Notes: generated by a model from the letters alone, not told the origin. Positions 1-6,970 are shown, counted from the stretch's first letter. The stretch: DNA of 6,981 bases from an uncultured Lachnospiraceae bacterium (GCA_902796045.1 CADBNQ010000197.1:1-6981), one strand, 5' to 3'. Translations and numbers: made by a program.

Positions 1-501
1 AGCATAATATACGTTGTTAGGAAGATCCGTAAATACGACATAGTTCCCCTGATAGACCATGATCTCATAGACCGCATTATCTTCATCATAGAGGATATAC
101 TCATAGCCGGGCCCGTATTTACTGCTGATCTCCTCCGGAGTATACTTGCCTGTCAGGTCCGCCCTCTTGGCCAGGGCTGTGGCAGCCGGGAATAAGGTCT
201 TGTCCTGGATCAGCTCGCCTCCCTCCATGTTGTCCGCATAGCCGACCTCGATACTGATGATCCTGTCACGGGCAATCTTCGCCAGGTAATCCGAGGCTCT
301 CCTTTCATCCTCGGAAGGCTCGTCCTTGTGGGCGAGCTCTTCCTCCAGCTTTTCTTTTTCTTTTTTCAGCTTCTTGTTTTCTTTCTTCAATTCCTTATAA
401 TAGCTGGAGGACTCCACCTTCTTCTTTGAAGGGGTGCATCCTGTCAGTGCCGTTGAAAACAGCACACATACAGCTATGAATACGGCTGCTCTTTTAATCA
501 T
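1..501 (-). CDS. Putative membrane-anchored lipoprotein with N-terminal coiled coil, C-terminus cut by window edge
   Basis: The frame is open from an ATG at 501 to the window edge and gives 167 residues with no stop. The N-terminus is a lipoprotein signal peptide: MIKR, a hydrophobic core at about residues 5-19, then the lipobox L19-T20-G21-C22, so Cys22 should be lipidated and the protein anchored outside the cytoplasmic membrane. A Lys/Glu-rich stretch at about residues 26-60 (for example KELKKENKKLKKEKEKLEEE) reads as a short coiled coil. An acidic linker follows, then a folded-looking part rich in Tyr, Gly and Asp. I recognise no family or catalytic motif, so the function is unknown. The ATG overlaps the topB stop codon as ATGA. 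GAGG lies 9 nt upstream and AAAGG 4 nt upstream, both inside topB, so expression is probably coupled to topB. Lipoprotein export is well supported; any role is not. Confidence 0.85.
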   Translation of the reverse strand, partial: MIKRAAVFIAVCVLFSTALTGCTPSKKKVESSSYYKELKKENKKLKKEKEKLEEELAHKDEPSEDERRASDYLAKIARDRIISIEVGYADNMEGGELIQDKTLFPAATALAKRADLTGKYTPEEISSKYGPGYEYILYDEDNAVYEIMVYQGNYVVFTDLPNNVYYA

Positions 502-2696
502 TTTTCCTTTCCTCTTAATGGGATGAATTCCAGCCTCCATTTGTATCTGCCGGTCTCCGGGTCCTTCTCATAGTAAAAATATGCGGAAAACCTGTTTCCT
601 TTTTTGCTCACACATCCGTGAAAGCCAACCTTGCCATGCTCCAGAAGAATCTTCACCATCTCCCATGTGACCTTCTTCCCAAGGGAAGTGATGAAATAAT
701 CATTCTTCCAGACTGCAAAATGGCATCCTTTCTTCCAGCCAGAACACCCAAACGCCTTATCGGTCTCCATCACGGGAGCACCGCACTCAGGGCAGATTCC
801 GACAGGTTCTGTGTGAAGAGGGGGCTTTTCCGAGCTTCCTCCAAATACGGGATCATTTTTGATCTTTTCCACAGAATTCTTTACAAAATCTGTAATCAGG
901 GATAGAAACTCCTCCCTGGTATGTTTTTTCTTCTCTATGTCAGAGAGGGTCTTCTCAAGTCGTCCGGTATACTCAAGGTCAAAGAGTTCTCTGGCCGGAA
1001 AGGTCTCCACCATCCTCTTTCCAAGATCTGTGCATGTCAGGCTCTTCCCCTTAGCCCGGATATAGCCGGCTGTCTTGAGCTTCTTGATCGTCTCCGCCCT
1101 TGTGGCAGGTGTTCCGATGGAAAAACCGCTCAGGATAGCCATCATCATCTCCTGGTCGTCTTTTTCCTCCACCTTCCTGCCGCAGGTTTCCATTACCCGC
1201 AGCAGAGTCTTCTCCGTGTGAGGTTTGGGCGGCTTCCGCTCCACCTCTTTTACTTCGGTCTTTTTCAGGTCTGCTGTCTCTCCTTCAGAGACATTGGGAA
1301 GCTGGGTATCTTTGGAATCGATTCCCTCGATCTTCTTCCAGCCCTCCCTGATCTGCACCTTCCCCTTAGCCATAAAATATCCTGGTATATCAAGATACTC
1401 TGCCGCCTCAGAGTCAGGCCCATTCAGCATCCGCAGCTTCAGCTCTGTATCCTCCGCCTCTGCCACCGGCATAAACTGGGCCAGAAAGCGGTTGCGGATG
1501 GTGTCGTAGACAATCTGCTCATCAGCAGACAGTTTACCCGGTACCAGGTAGGTGGGGATGATGGCCGAATGGCTCTCTACTTTCTTACTGTCAAACACCC
1601 TCTTTGAAGTGTGGAACCTGATCTCATCCTCGTAAGGGCACTCCTTTTTATGGATCTCAAGGACTTTTCTGGTTTTATCGATGAGACTCTCATCCAGGAC
1701 CACACTGGCTGTTCTGGGGTAGGTGATGAGCTTCTTCTCATAGAGTGACTGGGCAGTCTTTAACACCTTGTCAGACGTCCATCCTCTGTTTTTACTGGTG
1801 ACCTGTCCCTGGAGACCGGACAGGTTAAAAAGCCAGGGCGCGTACTCCTTCTTCCTGGTCACCTTTTTGGACGTGATCCTGGCAGGCAGTCCTTCTATTT
1901 TTGCAGCAAGCTCTTTAAGCGCATCCGGCTTATCGAACTTCTCGTTATCGTCCGCATAATAGGTTCCCTCGAACTGCCTCTTAGTCCCGGGCTTAAAAGT
2001 GCCGATGAGTTTATAATACTTCGTTACTTTAAAATTCTCAATCTCCTTGTCCCGGTCATAGATGATCTTCAGGGTGGGCATCAGCACCCTTCCTACATTG
2101 AGAAGCCTGCTTTCTTTTCCGTGACGGGACTTTAAGGTGGCCACAGAAGTCAGATTAATCCCAATCAGCCAGTCTGCTATCTGCCGGCCGAAGCCGGCGT
2201 CCTGCAGAGACTTCATAGTCTCGTTAGGGCGGAGACTGTTCAGTCCACGCTTCACTTCTTCAGCCGTCCACTCATTAAGAAGCAGCCTTTCCACTGGTTT
2301 TTCAGGCTTCAGATAATACCACAGCTCATCTGCAATGATCTGCCCTTCCCTGTCATCATCCGTGGCCGAGATAATCCCGTCCACATCCTGGCGGCCGATC
2401 AGGCTCTTTATGATCTCTATCTGCCGGACTACTCCGGCATCTGCCTTCTCTTTATTCCTGCCATCGGTCTTCAGCTTGTAGCTGAAGTGGTCAGGGATAA
2501 AGGGAAACTTCTCCATCCTCCAGCTTTTCATAGACGGATCGTAATCCCTGGCATCGTAAAGCTGGAGAAGGTGTCCGAAAGCCCAGGTGATCAGATAGGT
2601 TTCCCCTTCATAGTAACCGTTTCTCCTGACGGCCCCGGTGGCATCTGCAATGTTCCTGGCCACCGAAGGTTTTTCCGCAAGTATCAGTTTTTTCAC
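498..2696 (-). CDS. topB: DNA topoisomerase III (type IA)
   Basis: This is a type IA topoisomerase that cuts one DNA strand through a 5'-phosphotyrosine link and passes another through; TopB enzymes decatenate DNA and resolve replication and recombination intermediates. The N-terminal TOPRIM domain (about 1-140) has the AEKPS motif at 7-11 and the metal-binding TDDDREGQ at 112-119. The catalytic tyrosine is Tyr326 in LITYPRT. HSAIIPT (376-382) and GTPATRAETI (528-537) are further family motifs. The tail has one four-cysteine zinc site (C635, C638, C651, C658) and then what looks like a topoisomerase C-terminal repeat (about 670-708, with LLEHGKVG and SKKGNRFSAYF). The length, 732 residues, is close to Bacillus TopB, and the protein looks intact. 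The start is GTG, chosen because AAGGAG sits 7 nt upstream and the MKKLILAEKPS N-terminus fits the family. It follows its own probable promoter and overlaps the downstream lipoprotein gene by 4 bp. The size and domain order suggest a chromosomal enzyme rather than a plasmid TraE type. Confidence 0.97.
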   Translation of the reverse strand: MKKLILAEKPSVARNIADATGAVRRNGYYEGETYLITWAFGHLLQLYDARDYDPSMKSWRMEKFPFIPDHFSYKLKTDGRNKEKADAGVVRQIEIIKSLIGRQDVDGIISATDDDREGQIIADELWYYLKPEKPVERLLLNEWTAEEVKRGLNSLRPNETMKSLQDAGFGRQIADWLIGINLTSVATLKSRHGKESRLLNVGRVLMPTLKIIYDRDKEIENFKVTKYYKLIGTFKPGTKRQFEGTYYADDNEKFDKPDALKELAAKIEGLPARITSKKVTRKKEYAPWLFNLSGLQGQVTSKNRGWTSDKVLKTAQSLYEKKLITYPRTASVVLDESLIDKTRKVLEIHKKECPYEDEIRFHTSKRVFDSKKVESHSAIIPTYLVPGKLSADEQIVYDTIRNRFLAQFMPVAEAEDTELKLRMLNGPDSEAAEYLDIPGYFMAKGKVQIREGWKKIEGIDSKDTQLPNVSEGETADLKKTEVKEVERKPPKPHTEKTLLRVMETCGRKVEEKDDQEMMMAILSGFSIGTPATRAETIKKLKTAGYIRAKGKSLTCTDLGKRMVETFPARELFDLEYTGRLEKTLSDIEKKKHTREEFLSLITDFVKNSVEKIKNDPVFGGSSEKPPLHTEPVGICPECGAPVMETDKAFGCSGWKKGCHFAVWKNDYFITSLGKKVTWEMVKILLEHGKVGFHGCVSKKGNRFSAYFYYEKDPETGRYKWRLEFIPLRGKEK

Positions 2697-2703
2697 AGGA
2701 ACA

Positions 2704-2709
2704 CTCCTT
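2704..2709 (-). promoter_or_regulatory. Ribosome binding site deciding the GTG start of topB
   Basis: On the minus strand this reads AAGGAG, 7 nt before the GTG at 2696-2694. No ATG in the topB frame is better placed, so the site supports a GTG start. Confidence 0.8.
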
Positions 2710-2728
2710 CATATAATGATTAACGATT

Positions 2729-2757
2729 ACTATAACACACAATGATAAAAAAAACAA
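2729..2757 (-). promoter_or_regulatory. Probable sigma-A promoter for topB and the lipoprotein gene
   Basis: On the minus strand the -10 is TATAGT (2734-2729, 5 of 6 to consensus). The -35 candidate is TTGTTT (2757-2752, only TTG matching), with a 17-bp spacer. The predicted start near 2722 leaves a leader of about 25 nt that carries the topB ribosome site. The -35 lies in the U-tract DNA of the upstream terminator. Support comes from position as well as sequence: the gap between terminator and GTG is only 50 bp, and topB needs a promoter there. The weak -35 keeps confidence moderate. Confidence 0.5.
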
Positions 2758-2796
2758 TAAAGCCCCAAAAATTACTATTACAGTAATTTTCAGGGC
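2747..2796 (-). terminator. Rho-independent terminator after the NlpC/P60 gene
   Basis: In minus-strand RNA, positions 2796-2782 (GCCCUGAAAAUUACU) pair with 2776-2762 (AGUAAUUUUUGGGGC). The stem is 15 bp with two G-U wobbles and a 5-nt loop, GUAAU. It is followed by UUUAUUG and eight U residues (2754-2747). The hairpin begins 11 nt after the TAA of the NlpC/P60 gene. On the plus strand no T-run follows the hairpin, so it should act only on minus-strand transcripts. It separates the glyA-NlpC/P60 unit from topB. Confidence 0.9.
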
Positions 2797-2806
2797 ATTC
2801 AGATTC

Positions 2807-4213
2807 TTATTTGGCAGCCATGCCGGGGACGGTTGCTGCATTCGCATCACAATAGGGTATCAGGGCAGTATGAAGATTGGAGATCCATCTGCTGCCGTTG
2901 GGACGTGTGATATCAAGTGTATTGATCACCGTTCCTCTTACTCTGATCAATATGCCATCCACTACCAGGCTGCTCACTGAGTTTATGACGTACAGCTTAT
3001 TGTTCTCACTTCCAAGATAGAGCATGACATGTCCGGCAAACACAAGCTCTGTCCCAAGGGGAAGAGTTTTTATGATCTCAGCCTTCTCCTGATCAGACTT
3101 CCCTTTCAGGTCAAACTTTTTCACCGGCTCTGCCGCCTGACTGCTGCTGTCGCGGGCCATCTCCAGGCCGAAACAGCGGTAAACATCTCTGATATAGCCC
3201 GAGCAGTCCTGGGTGCCCAGCATACCGCCCCAGCCGTAGGCATCGCCCAGCTGGTTAAACATGACTTTTGCCAGATTGGCAGCTGTCAGAGGAAGGAAGC
3301 CCTCCCATACCCTGCAATGCTCCGGGATCAGGGCCAGCTCACGGGCATAAGTCCCGTCACTCTTTCTGACAGGGATCCATACTACATAGTTATTGAAAGA
3401 TGCCCTGTTGCTGATCCTGCCTTCTGTCTCTTCTTTTTCTGCCAGTTTCAGACGGCAGCCCATGGTGAGCATCTTTTTTGAGACCTCAGGAGAGGAATTG
3501 GACTCCCCGGTGTACATCTTGTCATCATAAACGACCAGGCTTTGCTCAGGGCTGAACTGCCAGGCAGCAAGCCACTCCTTTTTGTCGGCGCATATGGCAA
3601 TATCCTCTGCCGGGATCCATCCTTCTACATAGCCGGCCTGGACATGATAAAACTTTTTATCTGATGATACCCCCCGTGAAACCAGAGGTTCTCCCAGTGA
3701 TACCGCTGAGAGATACTGCACGTCAAAATCAGGGTCGCTGTTGTCGGGGGCATCAGGCAGAGGCTTCTGATCAGGAAAGCTCCTGATCTCGGTCCTGCTG
3801 GTACAGATGGCAAAGAGCACAGGTTTCCGTACCTCAGTATCTGAATCTGCGCAATTGTCGATCATGGGAGAGTATATCTTCTGCCATGCCAGATCCTTAT
3901 CGTTTATCTCGGTCCCGTTCTCATCATAGCGGGCATTCAATCCGCCTTCACCGGACCGCTTATAGCAGTACTCGGCATCACTTTCCGCGGCTTTTTTTAA
4001 AACTGCAGAGCGTTCACTGACACTGTAATCACCCTCAGGCACAGCTGCAAGGTCAACCATGCAGCAGGCGTTTTCTTTTAATACTGTCTGATTTATCTTA
4101 CTGATCTCATCGCAGCCCGCCAGGATTTTATCCGGAGAGGCCTGTTTATCAGACCAGAAGGCCGGCTTTGACATAGATGCATTGACATCAGGCAGGTATC
4201 TCACAGCAGCCAC
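2807..4213 (-). CDS. SH3b-NlpC/P60 family peptidoglycan endopeptidase, no visible signal peptide
   Basis: The family consists of cysteine peptidases that cut the gamma-D-Glu to diamino acid bond of peptidoglycan stem peptides. From the GTG at 4213 the protein has 468 residues. An N-terminal domain (VRYLPDV, then DEISKINQ) resembles the NlpC/P60 N-terminal helper domain. Two SH3b-like segments follow at about 130-210 and 215-300. The catalytic domain has Cys337 in GTQDCSGY, His395 in FAGHVMLYLG and probably Asn411 in YVINSVSS, where homologues often have His. The start is chosen because AGGG lies 7 nt upstream, the codon sits one base after the glyA stop, and the family motif VRYLPDV follows at once. 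ATGs at 4234, 4228 and 4174 are alternatives; one at 4294 would overlap glyA by 80 bp. None adds a hydrophobic signal sequence. The twelve cysteines also hint at the cytosol and a role in recycling imported muropeptides. Family is confident; location and substrate are inferred. Confidence 0.88.
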   Translation of the reverse strand: MAAVRYLPDVNASMSKPAFWSDKQASPDKILAGCDEISKINQTVLKENACCMVDLAAVPEGDYSVSERSAVLKKAAESDAEYCYKRSGEGGLNARYDENGTEINDKDLAWQKIYSPMIDNCADSDTEVRKPVLFAICTSRTEIRSFPDQKPLPDAPDNSDPDFDVQYLSAVSLGEPLVSRGVSSDKKFYHVQAGYVEGWIPAEDIAICADKKEWLAAWQFSPEQSLVVYDDKMYTGESNSSPEVSKKMLTMGCRLKLAEKEETEGRISNRASFNNYVVWIPVRKSDGTYARELALIPEHCRVWEGFLPLTAANLAKVMFNQLGDAYGWGGMLGTQDCSGYIRDVYRCFGLEMARDSSSQAAEPVKKFDLKGKSDQEKAEIIKTLPLGTELVFAGHVMLYLGSENNKLYVINSVSSLVVDGILIRVRGTVINTLDITRPNGSRWISNLHTALIPYCDANAATVPGMAAK

Positions 4214-4214
4214 A

Positions 4215-5462
4215 TCAGATCCCTGCATCCTCATAGAGGGGATACTTCCCGGTAATCGTCCTGACAAGCGCCTCAGCTTCTTCCAGCTTTCCATCTATGA
4301 CTGCAAGTCTGATCGCCTCTGCCACCTGTATCATATCTTCTTCTTTAAGACCTCTGGAAGTCACTGCAGGGGTCCCGATCCGAATACCGCTGGTCACAAA
4401 GGGGGACTGAGGATCATTGGGCACTGTATTCTTATTACAGGTGATGTGAACAGAATCAAGAAGCTTCTCCACGTCCTTCCCGGTCTTCCCCATCCTGCGG
4501 AGATCTACCAGCATAAGGTGATTATCCGTCCCACCGGAGACGATATCAAATCCCCTCTCCATCAGGGCTTTGGACAGAACTGCCGCATTCTTCTTGATCT
4601 GGGCCTGGTACTCTCTGAACTCCGGTGTGAGAGCTTCTTTCAGGCATACAGCCTTAGCAGCGATCACATGCATGAGAGGACCGCCCTGAACGCCCGGGAA
4701 GACAGCCTTATTGAAGTTAAACCTCTGATTGACCTCTTCACTCGATAAGATCATGCCGCCTCTGGGACCTCTCAGGGTCTTGTGGGTGGTGGTCGTTGTC
4801 ACATGAGCATAGGGAATGGGGCTGGGATGGATTCCTGCGGCTACCAGGCCTGCGATGTGGGCCATGTCCACCATCAGAACTGCATCCACCTCATCAGCGA
4901 TCTCCCGCATTCTCTTAAAATCGATCTCTCTTGCATAGGCACTGGCTCCGGCAATGATCATCTTCGGCCTGCAGGCAAGGGCTTTCTCCCTGACCTGTTC
5001 ATAATCGATGACACCGTTGTCATTGACGCCGTAGGGAACGCAGGTGTAATTCCGGCCAGACATGTTGACCGAGCTGCCATGGGTCAGATGTCCGCCATGG
5101 TCCAGGTGCATCCCCATATAGGTGTCGCCTACATTCATAACCGCAAAAAAGACTGCCATGTTGGCCTGAGCCCCGGAGTGAGGCTGTACATTCGCATAAG
5201 TACATCCAAAAAGCTTCTTTGCTCTTTCACGGGCCAGGTCTTCCACGACATCTACATGCTGGCAGCCGCCATAATAGCGCCTTCCCGGATACCCTTCCGC
5301 ATATTTATTGGTCAGATGACTCCCCATGGCAGCCATAACAGCCGGAGACACCAGATTCTCTGAAGCGATGAGCTCAAGATTATCCCGCTGCCGTTTCATC
5401 TCCGCCTTCATTGCCTCTGCAACTTCCGGGTCTGTCTTATACACGTATTCAAAGCTGAACAT
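4215..5462 (-). CDS. glyA: Serine hydroxymethyltransferase
   Basis: This cytosolic PLP enzyme converts serine and tetrahydrofolate to glycine and 5,10-methylene-tetrahydrofolate, the main source of one-carbon units for thymidylate, purines and methionine. The 415 residues match the usual bacterial length. Visible motifs are the N-terminal LIASENLVSP (31-40), NKYAEGYPGRRYYGG (52-66), PHSGAQANMA (94-103), VDMAHIAGL with Asp199 and His202, the PLP-binding Lys228 in TTTTTHKTLRGPRGG, and Arg361 in SGIRIGTPAVTSRG, expected to bind the substrate carboxylate. The ATG at 5462 is chosen over one 13 codons upstream because GGAGG lies 7 nt before it and the MFSFEYVYKTDPEV start fits the family. A promoter lies 71-100 bp upstream of the ATG. 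The NlpC/P60 gene follows after a single base, so the two are probably co-transcribed. Nothing is missing or odd in the protein. Confidence 0.98.
   Translation of the reverse strand: MFSFEYVYKTDPEVAEAMKAEMKRQRDNLELIASENLVSPAVMAAMGSHLTNKYAEGYPGRRYYGGCQHVDVVEDLARERAKKLFGCTYANVQPHSGAQANMAVFFAVMNVGDTYMGMHLDHGGHLTHGSSVNMSGRNYTCVPYGVNDNGVIDYEQVREKALACRPKMIIAGASAYAREIDFKRMREIADEVDAVLMVDMAHIAGLVAAGIHPSPIPYAHVTTTTTHKTLRGPRGGMILSSEEVNQRFNFNKAVFPGVQGGPLMHVIAAKAVCLKEALTPEFREYQAQIKKNAAVLSKALMERGFDIVSGGTDNHLMLVDLRRMGKTGKDVEKLLDSVHITCNKNTVPNDPQSPFVTSGIRIGTPAVTSRGLKEEDMIQVAEAIRLAVIDGKLEEAEALVRTITGKYPLYEDAGI
4221..4224 (-). promoter_or_regulatory. Weak ribosome binding site for the GTG start of the NlpC/P60 gene
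   Basis: AGGG on the minus strand stands 7 nt before the GTG at 4213-4211, inside the last glyA codons. Its weakness, and the arrangement TGA-T-GTG, suggest reinitiation by ribosomes finishing glyA. Confidence 0.45.
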
Positions 5463-5469
5463 TATTATC

Positions 5470-5474
5470 CCTCC
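5470..5474 (-). promoter_or_regulatory. Ribosome binding site deciding the glyA start
   Basis: GGAGG on the minus strand stands 7 nt before the ATG at 5462. This is close to ideal and argues against the upstream in-frame ATG at 5501. Confidence 0.85.
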
Positions 5475-5496
5475 AATGTTGATCTTTTGTCCCAGG

Positions 5497-5528
5497 CACA
5501 CTTTCCCTGTTCCTGAAACACACTTGCC
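5497..5528 (-). repeat. Two direct copies of a 10-mer in the glyA leader
   Basis: On the plus strand, CACACTTTCC (5497-5506) and CACACTTGCC (5519-5528) match at 9 of 10 bases and start 22 bp apart, about two helical turns. They lie just downstream of the glyA -10, at or after the predicted transcript start. The pair could be an operator or chance; no known regulator box is recognised. Confidence 0.4.
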
Positions 5529-5532
5529 AGAC

Positions 5533-5562
5533 AGTATAACATAGCAGGAGGGGATGATGCAA
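5533..5562 (-). promoter_or_regulatory. Extended -10 promoter for glyA
   Basis: On the minus strand the -10 is TATACT (5538-5533, 5 of 6), preceded by TG and one base, which makes an extended -10 of the form TGnTATAAT. TTGCAT (5562-5557) is a weak -35 at 18 bp. The predicted start near 5526 gives a leader of about 64 nt. A short AT-rich tract upstream (5571-5593) could help as an UP-like element. The leader has only weak pairing (UUUCAGG with CCUGGGA) and no riboswitch or T-box features. Confidence 0.65.
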
Positions 5563-5590
5563 GTTTCAAGTATAAATCTTTCAAAATCTT

Positions 5591-6955
5591 TTAAAGGACG
5601 CTCATCACTTCGCGGATACTTGAGACACCGCAGACCTCAATCTGACTCGTAAGCCGGGGAGGCAGTCCTTCCACATTAGTCCTGGGAATAATGCACCTTC
5701 CAAAGCCCATCTTTACTGCCTCTGACAATCTCTGATCAGCGTGGCTGACCCCCCGGATCTCGCCGGTCAGACCAACCTCACCGAATATGACCGTACCCGG
5801 ATGTACAGGGAGATCCCTGTAACTGGAGATTACCGCGCACATGATGCCCAGATCCATGGCCGGCTCTAAAAGCCTGAGACCCCCGGCAAGATTCACGTAG
5901 GCATCACAGTCTGAAAGATTCAGTCCGGCCCTCTTCTCAAGGACTGCCAGAAGCAGGTTGACCCTGTTGAAATCAATCCCCACGGCCGTGCGCCTTGGCA
6001 TATTAAAGCTGGTGGGGCTGACGAGGGCCTGTATCTCGATCAGAAGGGGTCTGGTCCCTTCCATAGAGCAGGCTACCACAGAGCCTGCGGCGTCTAAGGG
6101 TCTTCCATCCAGCATGATCTGAGAAGGATTGGCCACCTCGGCCAGTCCTTTCTCCCTCATCTCAAAGACACCTATTTCATTGGTAGAGCCAAAGCGGTTT
6201 TTTACCCCTCTTAAGACCCGGTATACCGCATTCTGCTCCCCTTCAAAAAAAAGAACCGTGTCGACCATGTGTTCAAGGGTCCGGGGGCCGGCCACGACGC
6301 CCTCCTTCGTGACATGGCCTACAATAAATATCGCCATTCCTTCTGTTTTGGCCAGCTGCATCAGCACGGAAGTCACTTCCCTGACCTGTGACACACTGCC
6401 TGCCGCAGATGTGATCTCAGTGCTTGACATGGTCTGCACAGAATCTATTACCACCATATCCGGCATGGCACTTCTGATGGCTTCCGCCTCCGCCCCGATA
6501 TCGGTCTCACAAAGGAGCGTCACTTCTTTCTCAAAACCCCCCAGGCGCTCAGCCCGGAGCCTGATCTGCTTCAGGGACTCTTCCCCGGATATATAAAGAA
6601 CTTTCCTCCCTGCATTGGCCAGATTACGGCAGACCTGAAGAAGAAGGGTGGACTTTCCAATGCCGGGATCTCCTCCCAGCAGAATCAGTGAACCGCGGAC
6701 AATACCGCCTCCCAGGACGTGGTCCATCTCAGGGATGCCCGTTGAGATCCGGTCCTCTTCTTCCATGGACACATCAAAGAGGCTGGTCATCTTCTGCCGC
6801 GGCAGAGGACTTCCTGATCTCCTGCCTCCTGCCGGGCTGCTGACCTTCTCCTCTACGAGAGTATTCCACTGACGGCATCCCGGACACTGACCCAGCCATT
6901 TTGAAGTCTCATAACCACATTCTTTGCAGAAAAATACAGTTTTTGTTTTTGCCAA
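5591..6955 (-). CDS. radA: DNA repair protein RadA (Sms)
   Basis: RadA is a RecA-like ATPase that drives branch migration and helps process recombination intermediates during repair and transformation. The 454 residues match the usual length. In order: a four-cysteine zinc finger (C10, C13, C24, C27); a RecA-like ATPase core with Walker A GDPGIGKS (95-102, Lys101) and a Walker B strand MVVIDS ending at Asp171; the RadA-specific KNRFG motif (252-256); and a Lon-like C-terminal domain with EPAMDLGI (364-371) and GEVGLTGEIRGV (392-403), a scaffold that is not an active protease in this family. The start is TTG: an in-frame TGA three codons upstream rules out anything longer, AGGAG stands 10 nt upstream, and MAKTKTVFFCKECGYE matches the family start. 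No terminator is seen after the TAA, so transcripts may continue into glyA. In many Firmicutes clpC lies just upstream; that region is outside the window. Confidence 0.98.
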   Translation of the reverse strand: MAKTKTVFFCKECGYETSKWLGQCPGCRQWNTLVEEKVSSPAGGRRSGSPLPRQKMTSLFDVSMEEEDRISTGIPEMDHVLGGGIVRGSLILLGGDPGIGKSTLLLQVCRNLANAGRKVLYISGEESLKQIRLRAERLGGFEKEVTLLCETDIGAEAEAIRSAMPDMVVIDSVQTMSSTEITSAAGSVSQVREVTSVLMQLAKTEGMAIFIVGHVTKEGVVAGPRTLEHMVDTVLFFEGEQNAVYRVLRGVKNRFGSTNEIGVFEMREKGLAEVANPSQIMLDGRPLDAAGSVVACSMEGTRPLLIEIQALVSPTSFNMPRRTAVGIDFNRVNLLLAVLEKRAGLNLSDCDAYVNLAGGLRLLEPAMDLGIMCAVISSYRDLPVHPGTVIFGEVGLTGEIRGVSHADQRLSEAVKMGFGRCIIPRTNVEGLPPRLTSQIEVCGVSSIREVMSVL

Positions 6956-6965
6956 TCTGATTCAT

Positions 6966-6970
6966 CTCCT
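6966..6970 (-). promoter_or_regulatory. Ribosome binding site for the TTG start of radA
   Basis: AGGAG on the minus strand lies 10 nt before the TTG at 6955-6953. The nearer ATG (6965-6963) is out of frame and directly abuts the AGGAG, so TTG is the only workable start. Confidence 0.7.

Noticed and set aside
921..1607. A 228-codon open frame on the plus strand inside topB
   Set aside because: It lies wholly antisense to a strongly supported topoisomerase gene, has low-complexity composition and shows no recognisable domain.
2608..2850. An 80-codon minus-strand frame with a hydrophobic segment, bridging the NlpC/P60 gene and topB
   Set aside because: Its hydrophobic segment is a translation of the terminator hairpin and AT-rich gap, it overlaps genes on both sides, and no ribosome site precedes its start.
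4214..4294. A longer NlpC/P60 protein starting at 4294
   Set aside because: It would overlap glyA by 80 bp, and the extra residues (MESWKKLRRL onward) are an out-of-frame reading of glyA with no signal peptide or family similarity.
4182..5363. Plus-strand open frames of 188 and 193 codons opposite glyA
   Set aside because: They are antisense to fully conserved SHMT codons and have no family resemblance; GC-biased third positions easily create such frames.
5463..5532. A riboswitch or T-box leader before glyA
   Set aside because: The leader is only about 64 nt, has weak pairing, and lacks aptamer motifs, a T-box sequence and an attenuator hairpin.
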